NCBI GenBank assembly: GCA_000751295.2
Contig: CCMO02000001.1
Location: 620,001 to 684,000, forward strand
Direction: 5' to 3'
Source: a bacterium YEK0313
GTDB taxonomy: Bacteria; Pseudomonadota; Alphaproteobacteria; Rhizobiales; Phreatobacteraceae
DNA length: 64,000 nt
Shown here piece by piece: positions 8,517-16,916 of the stretch. The position numbers were made by a program, and so were the translations under genes. The notes beneath the pieces were generated by a model. The model was not told where the DNA came from and did no database searches. It worked only from the letters and a program-made list of their open reading frames with translations. The stretch's first letter is position 1. Each line of letters opens with the position of its first letter.

Positions 8517-9302
8517 ATGGAACGGAACGATGGACGGGACCGCATCGCCCTGGTGACCGGAGGCGCCAGCGGGATCGGCTTCGCCACGGCGGGGGTGCTC
8601 GCCGAGCGCGGATGGCGCGTCGTCATCTCCGACATCAATGCCGAGGCCAATCGGGAGGCCGCCAGCAGGATCGGCGCGGAAGCCGCCCCGCTCGATGTCA
8701 CGGACGAGGCCGCGACCGAGGCAGCCTGCGCCGACATCGAGGCGCGGCTCGGTCCGATCGAGGCGCTGTTCGCCAATGCCGGCGTGATCCAGTCCGGCGG
8801 GCGGCCGGAAAACCTGCCGCTCGCGGAATTCGACCGGGTCATCGCCACCAATCTGCGCGGCGTCTACGTCTCGTGCCTGACCGCCGGCCGACGGATGGCC
8901 GGCCGCGGCCGCGGCGGCATCGTCATCACCGGCTCGGTGACCGCCACCCGCACGGCACCGCTGCACGCCTATGCGCCAACGAAGGCCGCCGTCGTGCACA
9001 TGGCCGCGTGCCTCGCGGCGGACTGGGGCCGCTCCGGCGTCAGGGTCAACGCCATCTCGCCCGGCTTTGTCGGCACTCCGCCCGTGCTTGCCAACATTGC
9101 CGCCGGCAAGCGCGATCCCCGCCTCATCGTCGAGGGCGCAGCGCTCGGCCGCATGGTCGAGCCGGTCGAAATCGGGCGCGCGGTCGCCTTCCTGCTCTCG
9201 GACGATGCGGCGGCGATCACCGGCATCAACCTGCCGGTCGATGCCGGCTGGCTCGCCAGTGCGCATCTGACCACCTATGGCGGCGTGCCGCCGGCCCGCT
9301 GA
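8517..9302 (+). CDS. Short-chain dehydrogenase/reductase (SDR)
   Basis: The 261-residue classical SDR has the cofactor motif TGGASGIG near residues 15-22, NAG near residue 87, and the catalytic Tyr152-x3-Lys156 (YAPTK). Asp at the end of beta-2 (ISDIN) favours NAD(H) over NADP(H). The ATG at 8517 follows AGGAGGC. It lies downstream of the monooxygenase/esterase/importer genes and would suit oxidation of a secondary alcohol to the ketone used by the Baeyer-Villiger-type enzyme. Substrate not known. Confidence 0.88.
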   Translation: MERNDGRDRIALVTGGASGIGFATAGVLAERGWRVVISDINAEANREAASRIGAEAAPLDVTDEAATEAACADIEARLGPIEALFANAGVIQSGGRPENLPLAEFDRVIATNLRGVYVSCLTAGRRMAGRGRGGIVITGSVTATRTAPLHAYAPTKAAVVHMAACLAADWGRSGVRVNAISPGFVGTPPVLANIAAGKRDPRLIVEGAALGRMVEPVEIGRAVAFLLSDDAAAITGINLPVDAGWLASAHLTTYGGVPPAR

Positions 9303-9307
9303 GCCGA

Positions 9308-10465
9308 TCAGCCCTGCCTTGCCCCGGCCATGCCGAGAAAGGCGGCGAGCTCGCGCGCCGCCGCGCCGCCCGCCCGGTTCGCACCGATGGTGGAGGCGGA
9401 CGGTCCGTAGCCGACGAGATGGATGCGCCGGTCCTTGGCGACTTCCGTTGCGAGGCGACCGGTCATGACGATGCCGCCGCCCGGTTCGCGCAGTTGCAGG
9501 GGACCGAGATGATCGAGCGAGGACCGGAAGCCGGTGCACCAGAGGATCACATCGACCTTCTGCCTGCGGCCGTCCTCCCAGACGACGCCGTCCTCGGTGA
9601 TCGCGCTGAACATGGGCAGGCGCTCGAGCGCGCCGCGCGCACGGGCGGCCGCGAGCGCCGGGGTCAGGAAGACGCCGGTGGCCGAGACGATGGAGCCCGG
9701 CGGCAGACCGCGGCGGACCCGTTCCTCGACCAGCGCCACAGCGGCCCGCCCGTCCTCCGGCGTGAACGGCCGGTCGCGGAAGTGCGGCGGCCGGCGGGTG
9801 ACCCAGGTGGTCGAGGTCACCTGCGAGATCTCGTCGAGCAATTGCAGCGCGGAAATGCCGCCGCCGACCACCAGGACATGCCGGCCGGCGAAGTCCTGGG
9901 CGCTCTTGTAGTCGTGGGCGTGCAATTGCCGCCCCCTGAACAGCGCGGCGCCGGGATAGTCCGGGATGAGCGGCGTCTCCCAGGTGCCCGTCGCATTGAT
10001 GATGCCGCGCGCCGAAAAGGTTTCCCGGTCGGTCTCGATGCGCAGGCGGTCGCCACGGTCGCAGACGACGGCGACCGAGACCGGACGGTAGACCGGCAGC
10101 GCGAACCGTTTCTCATAAGTCGCAAAGTAGCGCGGCACGGCGACGGAGGCCTGCACGTCGGTGGCGCCGGGGTCGATGACCTCGGCGAACGACAGGCCCG
10201 GCAGGTCGTGGACGCGGTTGACCGTGCTCAGCGTCAGCGACGGCCAGCGAAACTGCCAGGCGCCGCCCGGCCCGGGCGCCTTGTCCAGCACCAGATAGTC
10301 TCGGCCGGGCGCAAGGCCGAGCTGCCTCAGGTGATAGGCCGAGGACAGGCCGGCCTGCCCCGCGCCGATGACCACGATGCCGACCTTCAGCGCGACACGC
10401 ATCTCCGGCGCCGCCGGCTCCTGCGCTGCGCCGGCCGGCGGCGCGGCGGATGGCTCATGGGTCAT
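9308..10465 (-). CDS. Flavin-containing monooxygenase / pyridine nucleotide-disulfide-type flavoprotein
   Basis: The 385-residue FAD/NAD(P) flavoprotein has a first Rossmann motif VIGAGQAG near residues 33-40 and a second VVGGGISALQ near the middle. An ATGF-like WCTGF stretch appears towards the C-terminus. This pattern matches small FMO-type or CzcO-like putative oxidoreductases. An alanine/proline-rich N-terminal extension of about 25 residues precedes the fold. It converges on the SDR gene with only a few bases between stop codons. Whether it belongs to the same pathway is unclear. Confidence 0.8.
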   Translation of the reverse strand: MTHEPSAAPPAGAAQEPAAPEMRVALKVGIVVIGAGQAGLSSAYHLRQLGLAPGRDYLVLDKAPGPGGAWQFRWPSLTLSTVNRVHDLPGLSFAEVIDPGATDVQASVAVPRYFATYEKRFALPVYRPVSVAVVCDRGDRLRIETDRETFSARGIINATGTWETPLIPDYPGAALFRGRQLHAHDYKSAQDFAGRHVLVVGGGISALQLLDEISQVTSTTWVTRRPPHFRDRPFTPEDGRAAVALVEERVRRGLPPGSIVSATGVFLTPALAAARARGALERLPMFSAITEDGVVWEDGRRQKVDVILWCTGFRSSLDHLGPLQLREPGGGIVMTGRLATEVAKDRRIHLVGYGPSASTIGANRAGGAAARELAAFLGMAGARQG

Positions 10466-10586
10466 GCGTCTGTCTTCAAGTCAGCGTGGCACGGGCGGCC
10501 CGGCGGCATGCCGGGACATCATGCCACCAGATATGGGGCGCCTTCGCGAAACTGCCCGCGGCGGCCGGCGGCCTGCCTGAAATGAA

Positions 10587-10610
10587 GAAGGCCGCCTGGC
10601 GGCGGCCTTC
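10587..10610 (-). terminator. Hairpin terminator after the small secreted-protein gene
   Basis: GAAGGCCGCC and GGCGGCCTTC are perfect 10-bp arms around a 4-base loop. Read on the minus strand the hairpin is followed by the T-rich TTCATTT. It lies 49 bases past the stop codon at 10659. Confidence 0.6.
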
Positions 10611-10658
10611 TCTCGGCAGATGGCGTGTGACCTGCCGTTTCGGGCAGGACGCGCGGCG

Positions 10659-10919
10659 TCAGCGGCGAGCCCGCGGGATCGAGCCGCCATTGCGCACGCA
10701 GGATTGGTACATCGCGGCGCGGGTGCGCGAGATGCCGATATCGTTGCGATCGCCGGGCACGGCATCGACGACATCGTGCATGCATTTGGAAATGACCTGC
10801 GGATTGTTCCGCTGCCGCGCCGAGCGCGACTGTGCGTCAGCCGTACTGACGAGAAAAAGCATGGTTGCAACAGATGCGGCCGAGACAGTCAGAACAGATG
10901 CCAGGTTGAACCGAGCCAT
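10659..10919 (-). CDS. Small secreted protein with two cysteines, unknown function
   Basis: The 86-residue protein has a clear Sec signal peptide (hydrophobic residues about 8-25, cleavage likely after STADA) and a mature part of about 58 residues that is basic and contains two Cys (KCMHDV and QSCVRN), possibly a disulfide pair. The ATG at 10919 is preceded by ATAGGAGGG. A hairpin terminator follows. It is a free-standing gene beside an AT-rich upstream region. I do not recognise a family; function unknown. Confidence 0.7.
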   Translation of the reverse strand: MARFNLASVLTVSAASVATMLFLVSTADAQSRSARQRNNPQVISKCMHDVVDAVPGDRNDIGISRTRAAMYQSCVRNGGSIPRARR

Positions 10920-11475
10920 TTGACCCTCCTATTCGTTACCTCAATCGTTGTCGAAAATATCCCGAAAAAGATTCCTGAAGACAGAAACCAATCGGAAAGA
11001 TCTTTTCGCATTTCGATGTTTCATGTGCTTGGAAATTTTGTCAAGTCCCCGTATCGAAACTGATATTCACCATTAAGAACAGGACAAGCGGGACCCTTAA
11101 CGCGCCGGCTGACAGTGCCACGGGCACCATCGGACCTCGTCCGCGCACAGGACCTGTTTCAGTCTGTTGTCGGATGATTTGCCGGCCGCGGCGCGCCATG
11201 CCGCGAACCATGCCAACCGGCGCCGGCTCGATCGTGCGGCTCCAGGCCCTTCTCTTCGTCAACGGCCCCTGCATGACGGCCCCTTGCGACGACGCGAGCC
11301 CAAGTTGAGCACATTTCAGGGGGTTTTGACCAACGTAATTCGCCTGATATGGCGCAGGCGCCCGCAACAGCCTTGCCACCCGGGATTTATGGTTGCGTCG
11401 GCCGCCAACGACACAACGCCCCCCATCGAACCGTCGGCAGCACAGAGAGCACGGGGTGACGGCCAGGATGAGTCC
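10920..11475. other. Intergenic region of 556 bases, AT-rich at its left end
   Basis: Bases 10930-11090 are clearly poorer in G+C than the surroundings and probably hold the promoter of the small secreted-protein gene. A minus-strand open frame of 112 codons (11041-11379) exists but has no ribosome site or recognisable motif. Nothing else is assigned. Confidence 0.4.
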
Positions 11476-11549
11476 TGGCTGGGTCGCTAGGATTCGAACC
11501 TAGATAGCGGGTACCAAAAACCCGAGTCCTACCATTAGACGACGACCCA
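11476..11549 (-). tRNA. tRNA-Gln(UUG)
   Basis: Read on the minus strand, the acceptor arms TGGGTCG and CGACCCA pair. The anticodon stem CGGGT/ACCCG encloses the loop TTTTGGT with anticodon TTG, and the T-arm is CTAGG-TTCGAAT-CCTAG. The discriminator G and a genomically encoded CCA follow at 11476-11479. The U1-A72 first pair is characteristic of glutamine tRNA. Confidence 0.95.
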
Positions 11550-11830
11550 TCAGGGCGGGAGCGCTGCTCCGCGGCGCGGACCATAGCGAGGCGTGAGCTT
11601 TCGTTCAACGGCCTCCTTGCCGCGCCTGTGGGCAGCGGCGGCGGTGCGGCCGGACAGGACGCCGCGCAGCGCCGGCATGTGTGCCGCAAAGCCTTGAAAT
11701 GTCGCGATTCCGACACTCCCGAGCGGCCCTTCGGAGGGGTGGACGAGGCTCCCATAGCGCTCTAGCTTTCCGGAACGACAAGGCGCCGGCAAAGGTCGCC
11801 GCGCGCGAACATGAAGGTGGAGATACGCTC

Positions 11831-13459
11831 ATGCTGGGTCTGATGCAGGACTGGCCGCTTCTGATCCATAAGGTGATCGACCATGCGGGGCTCTATCACG
11901 GCGGCCGCAAGGTGGTGTCGCGCTCGATCGAGGGGCCGATCGTCGAGACCAACTACGCGGCGATCCGCGAGAATGCGCTCAGGGTCGCCAAGCGCCTGAC
12001 CAGGGACGGCATCAAGCCGGGCGACCGGATCGGCACGCTCGCCTGGAACACCTGGCGCCACCTCGAAGCCTGGTACGGCATCACCGGCATCGGCGCGGTC
12101 TATCACACGCTCAATCCGCGGCTGTTCCCGGAGCAGATCGCCTGGATCGCCAATCATGCCGGCGACCGCATGATGATGACCGACCTCACCTTCGTGCCGC
12201 TCCTGGAAAAGCTGCAGGAGCACCTGCCGCTGGTCGAGAAATACATCGTGCTCACCGATGCCGAGCACATGCCGCAGACGACCTTGAAGAACGCGGTGCC
12301 CTACGAGAGCTGGATCGCCGAGGTCGATGCCGATTTCGCCTGGGCCCGGTTCGACGAGAACACCGCCGCCGGCATGTGCTACACGTCGGGCACGACGGGC
12401 AATCCGAAGGGCGTCGTCTATTCGCACCGCTCGAACGTGCTGCACTCGCTCGTGGTCAACAACGCCGACATGTTCGGGCTCGCCTCGCGTGACGTGATCC
12501 TGCCGGTCGTGCCGATGTTCCACGCCAACGGCTGGTCGCTCGCCTTCACCGCGCCGATGTCCGGCACGTCGATGATCATGCCCGGCGCCAAGATGGACGG
12601 GGCGAGCATCTTCGAGCTGCTCGACACCTACAAGGTCAGCCATTCCGCCGCCGTGCCGACCATCTGGCTGATGCTGCTGCAGCATCTCGAAGCCAACAAC
12701 CTCAAGCTGCCGCACCTGAAGAAGGTGGTGATCGGCGGCTCGGCCTGCCCGCGCGCCGTCACCGAGAAGTTCCGTGACGTCTACGACGTCGAGGTGCTGC
12801 ATGCCTGGGGCATGACCGAGCTCTCGCCGCTCGGCACGGTCTGCTCGCTGAAACCCGAATATGAGGGGCTGACGGGCGATGCCTGGCTCGACGTCAAGGA
12901 GACGACCGGCCATCCGCCCTTCGGCGTCGAAATGAAGATCGTCGACGACGACGGCAAGGAACTCGCCCGCGACGGCCACGTCTTCGGCCGCCTCGTGGTG
13001 CGCGGACCTGCCGTCGCCGGCGCCTATTTCCGCGGCGACGGCGGACAGATCCTCGACGCGAACGGCTTCTTCGACACCGGCGACGTCTCCTCGATCGATC
13101 CGCACGGCTATATGCGCATCGTCGACCGCTCGAAGGACGTGATCAAGTCGGGGGGCGAATGGATCTCCTCGATCGACGTCGAGAACCTCGCCGTCGGCCA
13201 TCCCGACGTCGCCGAGGCCGCGGTGATCGGTGTCGCCCATCCCAAATGGGACGAGCGGCCGCTCCTGATCGTCGTGCCGAAGGCGGGGCGCGCGCCGAGC
13301 CGCGACGATCTGATGGCCTTCATGCAGGACAAGATCGCCAAGTGGTGGCTGCCCGACGACGTGGTGCTGGTCGACGAGATCCCGCACACCGCCACGGGCA
13401 AGATCCTGAAGACGGCGCTGCGCGAGCAGTTCAAGGACTACAAGCTGCCGACGGCCTGA
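11831..13459 (+). CDS. Fatty-acyl / 3-methylmercaptopropionyl-type CoA ligase (AMP-binding)
   Basis: The 542-residue adenylate-forming enzyme activates a carboxylic acid with ATP and CoA. It has the P-loop-like motif YTSGTTGNPKG, the A5 region HAWGMTELSP, the hinge DTGDVSSID, and the C-terminal catalytic lysine in TATGKILKT. Length and sequence style match the medium-chain AlkK/DmdB group. The ATG at 11831 has AAGGTGGAGA upstream. The gene stands alone between a tRNA and the DUF898 gene. The exact acid cannot be told from sequence. Confidence 0.88.
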   Translation: MLGLMQDWPLLIHKVIDHAGLYHGGRKVVSRSIEGPIVETNYAAIRENALRVAKRLTRDGIKPGDRIGTLAWNTWRHLEAWYGITGIGAVYHTLNPRLFPEQIAWIANHAGDRMMMTDLTFVPLLEKLQEHLPLVEKYIVLTDAEHMPQTTLKNAVPYESWIAEVDADFAWARFDENTAAGMCYTSGTTGNPKGVVYSHRSNVLHSLVVNNADMFGLASRDVILPVVPMFHANGWSLAFTAPMSGTSMIMPGAKMDGASIFELLDTYKVSHSAAVPTIWLMLLQHLEANNLKLPHLKKVVIGGSACPRAVTEKFRDVYDVEVLHAWGMTELSPLGTVCSLKPEYEGLTGDAWLDVKETTGHPPFGVEMKIVDDDGKELARDGHVFGRLVVRGPAVAGAYFRGDGGQILDANGFFDTGDVSSIDPHGYMRIVDRSKDVIKSGGEWISSIDVENLAVGHPDVAEAAVIGVAHPKWDERPLLIVVPKAGRAPSRDDLMAFMQDKIAKWWLPDDVVLVDEIPHTATGKILKTALREQFKDYKLPTA

Positions 13460-13582
13460 ACCTTCCCTGCCAAGGAAAGCCAAGCCGCACCAAGGCCTTG
13501 CCACTTGACGTGAGGGCATCGGGCCGGCATTCCGGATGAGACGGCGCCACGGGAAGCTTCGGGGGCGCCACCGGAGGATCGG

Positions 13583-14914
13583 ATGACCGAAGCCGTGCAG
13601 GGTCCCTGGGGCCAGCGCTCGACGGCGAGCGCCGTCGCCGCGGCCGAGATGGCCGCGCGCAACCACCTGCCGGCCGCGCCGCCGCCGGCCGGCGGCGCCC
13701 CGGTGCAAATCGGCTTCTCCGGCCGCGGCGGCCCGCTCTTCGGCCTCCTGTTCAAGGGCTTCTTCCTGCAGCTCGTCACGCTCGGCATCTACCGGTTCTG
13801 GCTGACGACCGATCTGCGGCGGTTCTACTGGTCGAACACGGCGGTCGGCAGCGAGGCCTTCACCTATACCGGCACCGGCATGGAACTGCTGAAGGGCTTT
13901 CTGTTCGCCCTCGCCATCCTGGTGCCGCTGCAGGCCTTCGGCTTCTTCCTCGCCCTCGGCCTGCCGTCAGCCGAAAGCGTGGTGACCATCGCCGTCACCT
14001 TCATCCTCCTGTTCCTCGGCCAGTATGCCGTCTATGCCAGCCGCCGCTACCGGCTCGCCCGCACCTCCTGGCGGGGCCTGCGCCTGCGCATGACCGGCTC
14101 GGCCTGGACCTACGCGATCAAGGCCTTCGGCCTCTGGCTGCTCGTCATCGTCACGCTCGGCATCGCCTATCCCTACGCGACGACGGTGGTGGAGCGCATC
14201 AAGATGCGCGAGACCTTCTACGGCGACGCGCCCGGCGATTTCGTCGGCCGCCCCGGCGAGCTGATGCGCCGCCTCTGGCCGTTGTGGCTGATCGCCATCG
14301 CGGTGCCGATCGGGCTTGCCGCCGCCGTCTATGCCTCGGCCCCGCCCGAGGCGTGGGCCTATATGCTGTCCCGCATCGAGCCGGAGGCGCCGGCGCTGCC
14401 GCCGCACCTCGCCTTCCTGACCGTCGCGGTGCCGGGCGTCCTCGGCGCCGGCGCGCTCATCATCCTGCTGCTCGTGCCGGCCTTCCAGGCCATCACCTTC
14501 CGCTGGCGCACCGGCGGCATGCGCCTCGGCGGCGCTGCGCTCAGCTCCGATTTCCGGATCGGCACGGCCTACCGGGTCTATCTCGTCGCCATGCTGATCT
14601 TCAGCGTGCTCGGCACGGCCGCCGGCATCGCCGCAACCCTTGCGGCGGGCGGCGCCTACCTCGCCTTCGGCAGTTCGACGACCGGCCTCGGCGTCATGCT
14701 GATCATTTTCGTCGTGATCGGCTATCTCGCGCTCATCGGCGGCTTCTGGATGATCAAGCAGATCTTTCTGGACCTGCCGATGTTCCGCGCCAAGATGAAT
14801 TCGGTAGCGGTGAGCAATCTTGCCTCTCTCGACGAGGTGCACGCCCGCAACGTCGATGCCTCGGCGCTCGGCGAAGGTCTCGGCAGTGCCGTCGACTTCG
14901 GCATCGGGCTGTAG
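13583..14914 (+). CDS. YjgN family (DUF898) inner-membrane protein
   Basis: The 443-residue polytopic protein has a short Ala/Pro-rich cytoplasmic N-terminus and then two repeated membrane modules. The DUF898 signature FWLTTDLRRFYW with TLGIYRFW stands in the first, and a related motif (TLGIAYPYATTVVERIKMRETFYGD) in the middle. The start follows GGAGGATCGG. It is followed after 43 bases by an M48 peptidase. YjgN proteins are of unknown biochemical function. Confidence 0.85.
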   Translation: MTEAVQGPWGQRSTASAVAAAEMAARNHLPAAPPPAGGAPVQIGFSGRGGPLFGLLFKGFFLQLVTLGIYRFWLTTDLRRFYWSNTAVGSEAFTYTGTGMELLKGFLFALAILVPLQAFGFFLALGLPSAESVVTIAVTFILLFLGQYAVYASRRYRLARTSWRGLRLRMTGSAWTYAIKAFGLWLLVIVTLGIAYPYATTVVERIKMRETFYGDAPGDFVGRPGELMRRLWPLWLIAIAVPIGLAAAVYASAPPEAWAYMLSRIEPEAPALPPHLAFLTVAVPGVLGAGALIILLLVPAFQAITFRWRTGGMRLGGAALSSDFRIGTAYRVYLVAMLIFSVLGTAAGIAATLAAGGAYLAFGSSTTGLGVMLIIFVVIGYLALIGGFWMIKQIFLDLPMFRAKMNSVAVSNLASLDEVHARNVDASALGEGLGSAVDFGIGL

Positions 14915-14957
14915 GGCCGTGTCCGCCGCCCACGCGATCCACAGGGAACCGTGAGCC

Positions 14958-16064
14958 ATGCCCAGCGTCGCCGCGACCTATTATGACGGGGTGACGGCGA
15001 AGCGGAACGCCGTCCAGGTCTCGCTGCATCCCGAAGGCCTCGCGATCTTCGCCGCGAGCGGCCAGCCGATCGCCATCTGGCCCTATCAGGAGATCCGGCG
15101 GATCGAGGGCTTCGCCGGCGCCGGCCTCGCCGTGACGCTGCTGAAGGTGCCCGGCTCCTCGGCCGAACCGCAGCTCGAAATCCCCGATCCGGTCTTCGCT
15201 TCCGATCTTGCGGCCCGCGCGCCGCTGACGCTCACCAAGGGCGCCAGCGCACGGCGCGAGCGGCGCGCCGTCGTGTTCTGGGCGCTCGCGGCCATCGTCT
15301 CCCTCATCGGCCTCGCCTTCTACGGCCTGCCGGCGATCGCGGGCCGGCTCGCGCCGCTGGTGCCGGCCGCCGCCGAGATCCGGCTCGGCGCCGCCATGGA
15401 TCCGGAGATCCGCAGGACCTTCGGCCGGTCGAGCCCCCTGCGCACCTGCGTCGCGCCCGAGGGCCAGCGGGTGCTGAACGAGCTCGTCGGCCGCTTCGAA
15501 CAGGCCGCCGGCCTGCATGTGCCGTTGAAGGTGGTGGTGGTCGACGGCCCGCTGGTCAATGCCTTCGCGCTGCCCGGCGGCTATGTCTACCTGTTCAACG
15601 GCCTGCTGCAGAAGGCACGCGGCCCGGACGAGGCCGCCGGCGTCCTGGCCCACGAGATCGGCCATGTGAAGCTGCGCCACGGGCTGCGCTCGGTGATCCA
15701 GGCCGGCGGGCTCGGCTTCCTGCTCGGCACGGTATTCGGCGACTTCGCCGGCGGCACCGCCATCATCCTGGCGTCGCGCTCGCTGATCCAGAGCGCCTTC
15801 TCGCGCGATTCCGAGCGCCAGGCCGACGCCTTCGCCATCGACCTGATGCTGAAGGCCGGCGGCGACCCGATGGGCCTTGCCCGCTTCTTCACCGATGCCG
15901 CGGTCGCCGACCCCGGCGGCTTTGCCTGGATCTCCAGCCACCCGGCCAATGCCGAACGCGAGCAGGCGATCCGCAACGCGCTGAAGGACGCCGCCGCCCG
16001 CAGGCCGGCCCTGACGCCGGAACAATGGACAGCCCTGCGCGCGATCTGCCAGAAGACTGAGTGA
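14958..16064 (+). CDS. M48 family zinc metallopeptidase
   Basis: The 368-residue protein has an N-terminal domain of about 100 residues, one membrane segment (about residues 115-135) and a C-terminal M48 catalytic domain. The active site HEIGH lies at residues 232-236, and the third zinc ligand is probably in SERQADAFAIDL. The LVNAFALPGG stretch upstream of HExxH is typical of the BepA/LoiP-like periplasmic group. The stop overlaps the next gene's GTG start as GTGA. Its position between two membrane proteins suggests a membrane or envelope quality-control role. Confidence 0.88.
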   Translation: MPSVAATYYDGVTAKRNAVQVSLHPEGLAIFAASGQPIAIWPYQEIRRIEGFAGAGLAVTLLKVPGSSAEPQLEIPDPVFASDLAARAPLTLTKGASARRERRAVVFWALAAIVSLIGLAFYGLPAIAGRLAPLVPAAAEIRLGAAMDPEIRRTFGRSSPLRTCVAPEGQRVLNELVGRFEQAAGLHVPLKVVVVDGPLVNAFALPGGYVYLFNGLLQKARGPDEAAGVLAHEIGHVKLRHGLRSVIQAGGLGFLLGTVFGDFAGGTAIILASRSLIQSAFSRDSERQADAFAIDLMLKAGGDPMGLARFFTDAAVADPGGFAWISSHPANAEREQAIRNALKDAAARRPALTPEQWTALRAICQKTE

Positions 16065-16891
16065 GCAGTCTGCCCTCACGCGGATCGAACCCTGCGGGTC
16101 ACGGACCGATCAGCATGCGCCGCCGTGCCTTTGTCGAACCCACCTCGCGCCTTGCCGTCTGGAGCCTGCGCTTCGCCCTGGTCGGGCTTGCCGTCTCGGC
16201 GGTCGCGGTCGCGGCCGCCCGCTCCGACTGGCTCGACGGCGGCCAGGCCGTGGTGGCGATCAGCGCCGGCCTGGCCATTGCCGCCATCGGCGTCGCCGCG
16301 GCCCTCGCCGCCGGTGCGACGATCTGGGTCTCCGGCTATCGCGGCGCCCGCTATGCCGTGCTCGCCGGCCTGATCGGCTGCGCCATGCTGGCCTATCCGG
16401 CAGCGCTCGGGGTCATGGGCCTGCGCCAGCAGTCGATCAACGACGTGACCACCGACACGAGCGACCCGCCGGCCTTCGACATCGTCGCGGCCGCGCGACC
16501 GCCAGGCGCCAACCCTGCCGCCTATGACCGCGCCCACGCGCCGCTGCAGCGTCAGCTCTATCCGGAAATCCGCTCGCTGGACGTCGATCTCGCGCCCGAC
16601 GACGTGAACGAGCTGCTGAGCGACCTGATCGACACGCACAAGTGGCGTGTCCTCGATCAGGTGGACTATCGCGGCGCGGCGCGCGACGGCCGCATCGAAA
16701 TGGTCACGCGCTCGCTGATCCTCGGCCTGCGCGACGACATCGTCATCCGCGTGCGCACGGTCAACGGCCGCGCCCGCATCGACATGCGCTCGGCCGCCCG
16801 CTACGGCAGCCAGGACTTTGGCGCCAATGCGCGCCGCGTCATCGCGGCGCTCGACGACCTGCGCCTCGCCGCCCGGCGGGCCCAACGCTAG
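16061..16891 (+). CDS. DUF1499 domain-containing membrane protein
   Basis: The 276-residue protein has three N-terminal hydrophobic segments and then a DUF1499 domain over roughly residues 140-275, recognised by the ending RSAARYGSQDFGANARRV (compare the family pattern S-x-S-R-x-G-x-x-D-x-G-x-N). GTG at 16061 overlaps the M48 stop, suggesting coupling; ATG at 16115 is an alternative start without a clear ribosome site. The biochemical role of DUF1499 is unknown. Confidence 0.75.
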   Translation: MSSLPSRGSNPAGHGPISMRRRAFVEPTSRLAVWSLRFALVGLAVSAVAVAAARSDWLDGGQAVVAISAGLAIAAIGVAAALAAGATIWVSGYRGARYAVLAGLIGCAMLAYPAALGVMGLRQQSINDVTTDTSDPPAFDIVAAARPPGANPAAYDRAHAPLQRQLYPEIRSLDVDLAPDDVNELLSDLIDTHKWRVLDQVDYRGAARDGRIEMVTRSLILGLRDDIVIRVRTVNGRARIDMRSAARYGSQDFGANARRVIAALDDLRLAARRAQR

Positions 16892-16916
16892 AGACGATGA
16901 AAGGCTGGGACTTCCC

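Noticed and set aside
11041..11379. 112-codon minus-strand frame in the gap before tRNA-Gln
   Set aside because: No ribosome site, no motif, mixed composition; not supported as a gene.
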